Below are positions 1-5,446 of a stretch of 7,259 bases of DNA, in pieces. Source of the stretch: JAUXIQ01 sp030620925 [NCBI: Nitrospinota bacterium]. Its GTDB lineage: Bacteria > JAUXIQ01. The position numbers and the translations under genes were made by a program. The stretch spans positions 1-7,259 of the forward strand of contig JAUXIQ010000091.1 in assembly GCA_030620925.1 (NCBI GenBank), written 5' to 3'. The notes under the pieces were generated by a model that was not told the origin of the DNA, did not search any database, and saw only the letters and a list, made by a program, of their open reading frames with translations. The first letter of the stretch is position 1, and each line of letters begins with the position of its first letter.

Positions 1-567
1 AAAGAAGGCGACTGGCTGCCCCGCCCCATCCTGGAATATTTCACAAAGCTCGAACCGAGCGACAGACATTTATACTTAGAGAATGCCTTTAACTATTCCG
101 GTCTAACTTGTGATGAATATACAGAAATGGATACGCTGATATATCTGATTAGCCTTTACCTGATAGACAGGTTTGCACGCGCCGACATCGAGGTGTGGGA
201 CGGCAAGTTCGAGTTCGGCCGTATGGGAGGATTGGTGTTGGCAGACGCCATCGGCCCCGACGAGTTGCGCGTAATCAAGGAAGGCGTTCAGATCAGCAAA
301 GAGCCCCTTCGCCAGTATCATAAGATACACCGGGCGGACTGGTATAAGAATACACAGGAAGCTAAAAAGATAGACCCTGAAAACTGGATCACAATCTGTA
401 AGGGAAATTTCAACTCAGAGCCGGAATCGATGGACCCCGAATTCAAGAACCTATGCGAAGATATGTATCAGGCCCTCACAAACGCCCTCACCGGCCACGC
501 ATGGTTTCCCGAAGCTCTTCCCCTTGACGAAGTAGTCAAACAGCTCAAAAAGTCCGGTATCGTTTGA
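1..567 (+). CDS. purC: SAICAR synthase (long, archaeal-type PurC), C-terminal part, 5' end outside window
   Basis: The reading frame is open from the first base, so this is the last 188 codons of a longer gene. The family, phosphoribosylaminoimidazole-succinocarboxamide synthase, joins aspartate to CAIR with ATP in cytosolic purine synthesis. Counting residues from base 1, visible family motifs are KLEPSDRH (16-23), the DGKFEFGR core (67-74) followed by a strand and PDELR (86-90), then GVQISKEPLRQYH (95-107) and the C-terminal MYQALTNALTGHAWF block (155-169). The GVQ-S-KE-LRQY and TN-TG-WF blocks are the pattern I associate with the longer form of PurC (about 330 residues) rather than the short E. 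coli form. The ATG at base 127 lies inside the conserved domain and is not the start. A gap of 172 bp separates it from the mutase genes, so it is probably a separate transcription unit. Assignment is from remembered motifs, not a search. Confidence 0.82.
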   Translation, partial: KEGDWLPRPILEYFTKLEPSDRHLYLENAFNYSGLTCDEYTEMDTLIYLISLYLIDRFARADIEVWDGKFEFGRMGGLVLADAIGPDELRVIKEGVQISKEPLRQYHKIHRADWYKNTQEAKKIDPENWITICKGNFNSEPESMDPEFKNLCEDMYQALTNALTGHAWFPEALPLDEVVKQLKKSGIV

Positions 568-626
568 TCGAAGTATTGTGCGGCGGTTCTCTGTTCTGGT
601 AGTAAATCTACAGGCGCAATAATCGG

Positions 627-656
627 TTGCCTTCTTGCCCTTCACTCGGTTAATAT
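627..656 (+). promoter_or_regulatory. weak candidate promoter for the mutase genes
   Basis: TTGCCT (627-632) and TAATAT (651-656) are separated by 18 bp. Each matches the sigma-70 consensus at four of six positions. It lies in the gap after purC and about 85 bp before the mutase start, leaving room for a leader that contains the two palindromes downstream. Spacing is acceptable but the boxes are weak, so this is only a candidate. Confidence 0.25.
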
Positions 657-665
657 CTAGCTGTG

Positions 666-699
666 TGGTTAAACCATCGGATTAATCAATTTTAATTGA
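666..699. promoter_or_regulatory. two adjacent short palindromes upstream of the mutase operon, possible operators
   Basis: TGGTT-A-AACCA (666-676) and TCAATT-TT-AATTGA (686-699) are both perfect inverted repeats. Their centres are about 21 bp apart, roughly two helical turns. They lie 40-75 bp before the mutase start codon. The arms differ in sequence, so they would not be two copies of one operator, and AT-rich palindromes of this length can arise by chance. A regulator site is an inference only. Confidence 0.3.
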
Positions 700-739
700 A
701 ACCCGTTGAGGAAAATAAAAACCGCAGGGGGATACAAAG

Positions 740-2413
740 ATGCAAGATGAAGAGATAAAAAATGAACGTGCCCGGTGGGAGCAGGAGACGCTCAAGAAAG
801 CGGTGGAGAGGTATCCGGAAAGAGAGGAACAGTTCACCACCTACTCCGGCATACCCATCAAGCAGATATACACCCCCGAAGACGTGGAGGGAATCAATTA
901 CACCGAAGACATAGGTTTCCCCGGTGAATACCCCTACACCCGCGGCATCCAGGCCACCATGTACCGGGGCCGACTGTGGACCATGCGCCAACTGGTGGGT
1001 TTCAACAGCATCGAAGAGACCAAAGCCCGGCAGCAGGAGTTCCTCGACCAGGGTGTAATTTCTGTTGCCATAAGCTCCGGAAGCTGTTTCGGCGGGGTCT
1101 ACGATTCGGACGACCCCCTTATGGAAGGGCTTCTGGGCCAGGGCACCACGGTGGCACGGGACACCCTGCAGGACACCAGGGATACTATGGAGGGCTTCGA
1201 CCTGGAGCAGGTCAGCGTCAATTTCCCCGGCGGCCAGCCCACGGCGGTGATAGACCTGGCGAAATTTCTGGTGGTCGCCGAGGAGCACGGCACGCCCTTC
1301 AATCTCCTGCGGGGGACGCTCCAGAACGACACCCTCTCCATGTTCATCTCCAACCACTACTACGAGTTCCCCGTGAAGCATGCCATGCGCCTGATGGTGG
1401 ATATAATAAAGTACTCCTGCGAGAACCTGCCACAGTTCAATCCCATCAGCATCAGCCCCCAACACCAGCGCGAGGCGGGGGCAACGGCTGTTCAGGAAGT
1501 GGCAATATCCTTCTGCAACGCCATCTCATACGTCCAGGCCTGCATCGACGCCGGTATGGACGTGGACACGTTCGCACCCCGATTTTCGTGGAACTTCGGT
1601 GTCTACATGGACCTCTTCGAGGAGGCGGCAAAATTCCGCGCCGCACGGCGGGTGTGGGCCAGAATAATGAAAGAGCGTTTCGGAGCAAAAAATCCACGGT
1701 CATGGATGCTGAGGGTACATGCTCAGACTTCCGGTTCGGCGTTGATGGCCCCCCAGCCGGAGAATAACATCATGCGAGTGACCATTCAGGCCCTGGCGGC
1801 GGTGCTGGGCGGAGTCAACTCGCTGCACACCGATGGTTTCGACGAGCCCTTAGCTATCCCCACGGAGCGTGCGGCGCGCCTTGCCATCCGCACCCAGCAG
1901 ATAATCGCGCACGAGAGCGGGGCCGCAAAGGTGGTGGACCCGCTGGCGGGGTCTTACTATGTGGAGTCGCTCACCAATCAGATAGAAGAAGAGGTGAGCG
2001 ATTTTATAAAGAAGGTGGACGATATGGGGGGTGCCGAGACGGCTGTGGAGAACGGTTTTTTCCAGCAGGAAATCGCCAGGTCGGCCTACGCACATCAGAT
2101 GGCCGTGGAACGCAAAGAAAGGATAATAGTCGGCGTTAACGATTTCAAGGTCGAGCAGGATTACCCGGTTGAAGTCTTCGAGGCAGATCAGGAAGCGGGC
2201 AGAAAACACCTTGAAAAGTTGCGCCGCATAAAAGAAGATCGGGATAAAGACCAGCTACGCCAGTCACTGGAGAAACTTAAAGGGGCCGCCGGGGGAGATG
2301 AAAACCTCGTACCCTATACCATGGAGGCGGTAAAAGCTATGACCACCACCGGTGAAATTATAGAAGCGCTGCGGGAAGTCTTCGGAACCTACACCAAACC
2401 CGCCACCTTCTGA
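740..2413 (+). CDS. B12-dependent acyl-CoA mutase, large (substrate-binding) subunit, non-canonical specificity
   Basis: This is the catalytic TIM-barrel subunit of the methylmalonyl-CoA mutase family (557 residues, the usual length of split archaeal-type large subunits). It moves a carbon group on a CoA ester by a cobalamin radical mechanism together with the small subunit encoded next. Clear family blocks are PYTRG (65-69), TMYRGRLWTMRQ (73-84), QNDTL (195-199), QREAGATAVQE (243-253), FRAARRVWARIMKERFGAKN (299-318), HAQTSG (327-332), VRVTIQALAAVLGG-like segment ending at 358, SLHT (361-364), and VDPLAGSYYVE (399-409). By remembered alignment to the Propionibacterium enzyme, His244 is kept (His242), as are equivalents of Thr195, Gln197, His328 and Gln330. 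Tyr89 is Leu85 and Arg207 is Asn205, so the two residues that define methylmalonyl-CoA use are absent. Residues 112-116 (SSGSC) and 161-165 (NFPGG) replace the usual DLPTQ and SMTIN segments. A strong ribosome site AGGGGGA (726-732) sits 7 bp before the ATG. The family is certain; the substrate is not known. Confidence 0.92.
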   Translation: MQDEEIKNERARWEQETLKKAVERYPEREEQFTTYSGIPIKQIYTPEDVEGINYTEDIGFPGEYPYTRGIQATMYRGRLWTMRQLVGFNSIEETKARQQEFLDQGVISVAISSGSCFGGVYDSDDPLMEGLLGQGTTVARDTLQDTRDTMEGFDLEQVSVNFPGGQPTAVIDLAKFLVVAEEHGTPFNLLRGTLQNDTLSMFISNHYYEFPVKHAMRLMVDIIKYSCENLPQFNPISISPQHQREAGATAVQEVAISFCNAISYVQACIDAGMDVDTFAPRFSWNFGVYMDLFEEAAKFRAARRVWARIMKERFGAKNPRSWMLRVHAQTSGSALMAPQPENNIMRVTIQALAAVLGGVNSLHTDGFDEPLAIPTERAARLAIRTQQIIAHESGAAKVVDPLAGSYYVESLTNQIEEEVSDFIKKVDDMGGAETAVENGFFQQEIARSAYAHQMAVERKERIIVGVNDFKVEQDYPVEVFEADQEAGRKHLEKLRRIKEDRDKDQLRQSLEKLKGAAGGDENLVPYTMEAVKAMTTTGEIIEALREVFGTYTKPATF

Positions 2414-2433
2414 TCGCATAGGGGGAAATTCTC

Positions 2434-2862
2434 GTGGGACAAAGTGATACGATTCGCATTCTGTTGGCCAAACCGCCAATAGACACCCACGACCGGGGAA
2501 TAATGATCCTGGCCAGGGCTCTCAGGGACGCCGGCATGGAGGTCATCTACGCCGGTCTGCGGCAGACCTGGGAGCAGATAGTCAATACCGCCATCGAGGA
2601 GGACGTAGACCTCATCGGTATCAGCTCCCTGGCCGGGGGTGAGCGGGTGCTCATCCCTAAATTCTGCAAACTGCTCAAGGAGAGCGACGCCGCGGACATA
2701 CCGGTCATAATTGGTGGTTCCGTCCTGGATAGAGAAATACCCGTCCTGGAAGAAGCGGGCGTTATAAAATGTTTCAAGAGCGGCACCAGCGCCGGCGAAG
2801 TGATAACCTACATACAAAACGCGTTCAAAAAAGGCCCTTCCCAGGTCGAGAGCAGCCGCTGA
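2434..2862 (+). CDS. B12-dependent acyl-CoA mutase, small (cobalamin-binding) subunit
   Basis: A 142-residue Rossmann-type cobalamin-binding subunit, the partner of the large subunit 20 bp upstream. The DxHxxG motif that supplies the lower-axial histidine to cobalt is intact: Asp17, His19, Gly22. Other family blocks are RILLAKP (8-14), ARALRDAGMEVIYAGLRQT (27-45), the EQIV..AIEEDVDLIGIS stretch (47-64), VIIGGS (91-96) and the GTS turn near 118. Translation starts at GTG (2434), supported by AGGGGGAAA (2420-2428) and by alignment of the N-terminus with the family. The end lies in a polar tail of normal length for split small subunits, so the gene appears complete. Co-transcription and probably translational coupling with the large subunit are inferred from spacing. 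Because the large subunit has an unusual pocket, I give no methylmalonyl-specific gene symbol. Confidence 0.92.
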   Translation: MGQSDTIRILLAKPPIDTHDRGIMILARALRDAGMEVIYAGLRQTWEQIVNTAIEEDVDLIGISSLAGGERVLIPKFCKLLKESDAADIPVIIGGSVLDREIPVLEEAGVIKCFKSGTSAGEVITYIQNAFKKGPSQVESSR

Positions 2863-2866
2863 TCCC

Positions 2867-2995
2867 GTGGAGGTGGCCGCTGCCGGACACCGACAGATCA
2901 AGAACGCAGAACTGGCACTTCAGGAGAACGGCGGCGGGATAATCGGTCTCGAAGAATCGGCCTGCTCGGTAATTATCCTGCAAAAAGACAGATAA
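2867..2995 (+). pseudogene. C-terminal remnant of a thiolase (SCP-x/acetyl-CoA acetyltransferase type)
   Basis: A 42-codon frame beginning 4 bp after the mutase small subunit stop encodes a stretch that reads as the very end of a thiolase. It has RQIKNAELALQENGGG, then IIGLEE, then a final strand SVIIL before a TAA at 2993-2995. I recall thiolase-family C-termini with the pattern RQ-x-NA-x-LA-x-ENGGG...EEAA..V-ILxK. The remaining roughly 350 residues of a thiolase, including the acylated cysteine, are absent: the same frame upstream runs through the mutase gene in a different frame. There is no convincing start; GTG at 2867 has no ribosome site. The likeliest reading is a deletion scar of a thiolase gene that once followed the mutase. 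A short independent peptide is possible but unlikely. Confidence 0.7.
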
Positions 2996-3088
2996 TCGCC
3001 GCGGGCTCAGGCCTGGGACATGGCGATGAAGGACTTTCCATTTAACAGGATTAATGGTTTGATATTCGGTTGAGGAGAGGTGTTGATT

Positions 3089-3889
3089 ATGGGCGCCAGG
3101 GATATGTCCAAATGGGAGACAGCCATTTCTGAAGTAGTAAGCAGTGAAGATGAAGAAGAAGTTATCATTCGCGGGCACAAACTAAGCGACCTGGTGGGTA
3201 AGGTGACGTTTACAGAGATGATGTTTCTTCTCATCAAGGGCGAATTACCTTCGGAGGGACAAGCGAAGGTTCTGGATGCCTTGCTGGTGGCATCGATGGA
3301 GCATGGGATTGCACCGCCTGCGATGATGAGCCGGTGTCTGGCTTCATACGGGTCACCGATTCAGGCGGCGGTTGCGGCGGGGGTTCTTGTTTTTGGTGAC
3401 TGGACGGGAGGTGCGGGAGAGCAGTTTGCAAAAATGTTGGTGGCACACGTTGAAATGCTGAATAATAAACAAACAGGTATTAGTGATGAGAGTCTTAGAG
3501 ACGAGGCGAAAAAGATAGTCGAAGAAGCTCTCAGAACAGGACAACGGGTGGCCGGTTTCGGCATTCCTCTTCACAAAGAGGACCCGCGTGCGCCGGTATT
3601 ATTAAAAATAGCTCGTGAGGAAGGCATATTTAATATTTATTGTCGGTTCGCGAAGTTAATAGAAGAAGAATTAGGAAAGGCAGTTGGACATCCTATTCCG
3701 ATGAACCTTGATGGAGTGGGTGGAGCCATAATTCTGGATCTAGGATTTTCATGGCAATCGGCTCGCATATTTATAATCACTCCCCGAACCGTAAGTATGG
3801 GAGCGCATTATCTGGAAGAATCAGGGCAGGAAACAAGGTGGCGTCACATAACACAAGACCGGGTGGAATACGTTCCGGAGAAGCCATAG
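3089..3889 (+). CDS. Citrate-synthase-fold protein, citryl-CoA-lyase-like, with altered catalytic residues
   Basis: A 266-residue member of the short citrate synthase/citryl-CoA lyase group, whose members make or break a C-C bond between acetyl-CoA and an oxo acid. Visible blocks (numbered from the ATG at 3089): WETAIS (9-14), IRGHKLSDLVGKVTFTEM (27-44), LLIKGELP (47-54), the HGIAPPAM helix start (72-79), GSPIQAAVAAGVLV (88-101), GFG-PLHK-DPR (156-167), and PIPMNLDGVGGAI (203-215) with Asp208 at the usual catalytic aspartate. The HGGA histidine is Thr106 (TGGA) and the GFGH histidine is Ile159; His162 follows three residues later and might substitute. GAGGAGAGG (3072-3080) sits 8 bp before ATG 3089; GTG 3080 overlaps that ribosome site and is rejected as start. 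Codon use is visibly AT-richer than the mutase genes (many TTA, ATT, AAA), suggesting separate origin. It is 226 bp after the mutase, with the thiolase remnant between. Family likely, reaction unknown. Confidence 0.8.
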   Translation: MGARDMSKWETAISEVVSSEDEEEVIIRGHKLSDLVGKVTFTEMMFLLIKGELPSEGQAKVLDALLVASMEHGIAPPAMMSRCLASYGSPIQAAVAAGVLVFGDWTGGAGEQFAKMLVAHVEMLNNKQTGISDESLRDEAKKIVEEALRTGQRVAGFGIPLHKEDPRAPVLLKIAREEGIFNIYCRFAKLIEEELGKAVGHPIPMNLDGVGGAIILDLGFSWQSARIFIITPRTVSMGAHYLEESGQETRWRHITQDRVEYVPEKP

Positions 3890-4009
3890 GTTGATTCGTA
3901 GAAATGCGCTTGAGATTCGTCAGCCGAGGTCTAGTCCCTCACAGACTAAAGAAAAAACAAAGGGCAAGGTGGTGTGCCCTGCCCTTTGCGTTGTCGGTGA
4001 AGGTTATCA
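3890..4009. other. intergenic DNA after the citrate-synthase-like gene
   Basis: I see no supported gene here. The stretch holds an A-rich run (3952-3957) and the hairpin annotated separately at 3958-3988. There is no convincing plus-strand terminator for the preceding gene: the hairpin is followed by GCGTTG rather than a T run. Confidence 0.5.
3946..3988 (-). terminator. terminator-like hairpin read on the minus strand
   Basis: CAAAGGGCA (3958-3966) and TGCCCTTTG (3980-3988) form a perfect 9-bp stem with a 13-base loop. Read on the minus strand, the stem is followed directly by TTTTTTCTTTAG, the form of an intrinsic terminator. A second partial pairing (AGGGCA 3961-3966 with TGCCCT 3975-3980) competes with it. 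No convincing minus-strand gene ends here, so it may serve a lost gene, or limit antisense transcription into the citrate-synthase-like gene. Confidence 0.45.
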
Positions 4010-4368
4010 GTGATGACGGTCTCTTTTTTACAACCGGGAAGGTTTCGATATCCAGATTTTATTGTTGGTTTGAAAACCCTCAATAGTGGCAAGATATCGA
4101 AACTTATAATCCGATCTAACCTACCACAAGATCTTGTGTCTGCCATGCTTTGTGTTGAAGTTCAGCGAGGTGTGGACAAAAGGGAGCCAATCGCAATATT
4201 GATAACCGTAGAGTATCTCTTGAAAAAGAAATAGCCAATATGGGCAAAGAAATGCGTTCTGAGAAGGTTACCTACTTCCGCGATATTGCTATACTGAAGC
4301 GAGACTTAAGACAGTTCCAGAGAGAGTATAGGAATGAACTGAGGAGGGTTAAGATGTTGGGGGGGTAG
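4010..4368 (+). pseudogene. small reading frame apparently broken by a frameshift, coiled-coil C-terminus, function unknown
   Basis: The frame starting at ATG 4010 runs 74 codons to TAG 4232-4234, ending in a hydrophobic then lysine-rich segment (about ILITVEYLLKKK). In the -1 frame an open stretch (4159-4368) continues with a charged, heptad-like sequence from about base 4231 to TAG 4366-4368. It includes KEIANMGKEM, SEKVTYF and LKRDLRQFQREYRNELR, and looks like a genuine coiled coil. The two join naturally at the A-rich GAAAAAGAAA tract (4222-4231), where a one-base change, or programmed -1 slippage, would give one protein of about 118 residues. No ribosome site of note precedes ATG 4240 or ATG 4010. 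I do not recognise the family. It may be a decayed gene or a chance pair of frames. Confidence 0.3.
4042..4103. repeat. 11-bp perfect inverted repeat
   Basis: GTTTCGATATC (4042-4052) and GATATCGAAAC (4093-4103) are exact reverse complements separated by 40 bp. Each arm carries the GATATC palindrome. The loop is too long for a good terminator hairpin and no T run follows. It could be a pair of protein-binding half-sites or the trace of a small element; no target duplications were seen. Confidence 0.5.
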
Positions 4369-4605
4369 CTAAAAGATTTCTTAAGGAAGGTTGGAGCGAA
4401 AAAGGATTAGTCACAAAAACTTAAAGTATTTTAGGGGTAAATGAATTGTAGATTTCTCCTATCTTGACATAAGCGCATAGTTACTGTTAAATGGTTTTTC
4501 ATGGTCAGTAAAGTGTTTAAACCGGAGCAGGTAATGGGGCAGTAATTATCAGTCTGGGTTTTGTTATCTTTTATCCTCAACCGAACTTAGAAACGGGATA
4601 TACGG
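4369..4605. other. AT-rich upstream region of the DUF502 gene
   Basis: No gene is supported here. The region is clearly AT-rich compared with its flanks and contains the sigma-70-type promoter annotated at 4464-4492, followed by a leader of about 110 bases before the DUF502 start. I saw no riboswitch-like conserved element. Confidence 0.5.
4464..4492 (+). promoter_or_regulatory. sigma-70-type promoter for the DUF502 gene
   Basis: A perfect -35 box TTGACA (4464-4469) is followed after 17 bp by TTAAAT (4487-4492), four of six to the -10 consensus, with TG at 4485-4486 just upstream. Spacing is ideal and the surroundings are AT-rich. It points toward the membrane protein gene starting at 4606, implying a 5' leader of roughly 105-110 bases. 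Confidence 0.6.
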
Positions 4606-5298
4606 ATGCCGGACAAGAAAGGGAGCAGAAGGGCCTCATCTATCAGGAGGTACCTCCTGGCCGGATTATTCACTGTCATCCCCATCTGGATCACCTGGTT
4701 GGTGATAAAGTTCCTGCTCGGCCTGTTGAAGGGCGCCGGTGGCCCCATAGTAATTCTGATCTCCGATGCCGTGCGGCCATACGTACCGGCACTCGCCGAC
4801 TGGCTGTCCAACCCCTATTTTCAGTCCATAATCGCTGCTGTTATCATTTTCCTGGCTCTGTATCTGCTAGGTTGGGTCACCACACGGGTGGTGGGGAAGC
4901 GGCTCCTCAGGCTTTTCGACAGCATCATGGATCGGATACCCCTGGTGAGCACTATCTACGGCTCGGTTAAACAGCTTCTTACTTCGCTCGAGCATAAACC
5001 GGAGGGCGTTCAGCGTGTGGTTCTCATCGACTTCCCCTCACCCGAGATGAAGGCGGTGGGCTTCGTAACCCGCACACTTGTTGACGAGGACACCGGGGAA
5101 GAGCTGGCAGCCGTATACGTCCCTACCACGCCCAACCCCACCTCTGGTTACCTGGAAATCGTGCCCCTGGACAGGGTAACCTCCACCAACTGGACGGTCG
5201 AAGAGGCCATGACGTTCATAGTCTCCGGCGGGGCCGTTGCCCCTGAAACAATGAACTATAGCAAAAGCGCCGAGAAACCCGAAGAGCAGGCCCAGTGA
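4606..5298 (+). CDS. DUF502 family inner-membrane protein
   Basis: A 230-residue membrane protein of the DUF502 family, whose biochemical function is not established to my knowledge. A basic N-terminus (KK, RR, RR within residues 4-15) precedes a first membrane helix at about 16-40 (LLAGLFTVIPIWITWLVIKF) and a second at about 72-93, giving both ends a cytoplasmic location by the positive-inside rule. Family landmarks follow: RIPLVSTIYGSVKQ (110-123), the VVLIDFPSPEMKAVGFVT region (138-155), the hallmark VPTTPNPTSG (172-181) and the VSGG element (206-209). The tail after 215 is charged and variable. Length matches the family, so the gene is complete. The start follows GGGATA about 5 bp upstream, a weak ribosome site. 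A good promoter lies upstream, so it is likely a single-gene transcript converging on the minus-strand gene behind it. Confidence 0.9.
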   Translation: MPDKKGSRRASSIRRYLLAGLFTVIPIWITWLVIKFLLGLLKGAGGPIVILISDAVRPYVPALADWLSNPYFQSIIAAVIIFLALYLLGWVTTRVVGKRLLRLFDSIMDRIPLVSTIYGSVKQLLTSLEHKPEGVQRVVLIDFPSPEMKAVGFVTRTLVDEDTGEELAAVYVPTTPNPTSGYLEIVPLDRVTSTNWTVEEAMTFIVSGGAVAPETMNYSKSAEKPEEQAQ

Positions 5299-5446
5299 GA
5301 CGCAGTTCACTCTACCTGACGCTTTAAACCGGATCGATGGCTCAAATATTCTCCTTTCGATTGAGACTCACGACAGGTTACGTTATACGCAAGCTGCGAC
5401 CTGGTAGTATCCCATCGACAAAGCATTAACCCCGAGTGGGACCTGT
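5299..5446. other. convergent intergenic region
   Basis: About 150 bp lie between the DUF502 stop and the stop of the minus-strand membrane protein gene. I looked for a shared hairpin terminator and found none with a convincing stem and T run on either strand. Confidence 0.4.

Noticed and set aside
692-1465. Long minus-strand open frame (257 codons) opposite the mutase large subunit
   Set aside because: It lies antisense to a gene with unmistakable family motifs, has no ribosome site or recognisable domain, and is explained by GC-rich codon structure of the real gene.
976-1767. 263-codon plus-strand frame inside the mutase gene
   Set aside because: Its translation is arginine-, glycine- and proline-rich, typical of an out-of-frame reading of the GC-rich gene; no motifs.
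740-2862. Naming the pair as methylmalonyl-CoA mutase (mcmA1/mcmA2)
   Set aside because: Fold and subunit layout fit, but Tyr89 and Arg207 equivalents are Leu and Asn, so a methylmalonyl-specific name would overstate what the sequence supports.
2389-2901. 170-codon minus-strand frame opposite the mutase small subunit
   Set aside because: Shadow of the B12-binding subunit, which has the intact DxHxxG motif on the plus strand.
3080-3088. GTG at 3080 as start of the citrate-synthase-like gene
   Set aside because: It overlaps the ribosome binding site GAGGAGAGG (3072-3080); ATG 3089 has ideal spacing and fits the family N-terminus.
3904-4146. Small plus- and minus-strand frames around the hairpin (3904-4086 plus, 3946-4146 minus)
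   Set aside because: They cross the terminator-like hairpin, have no ribosome sites and show no domain-like composition.
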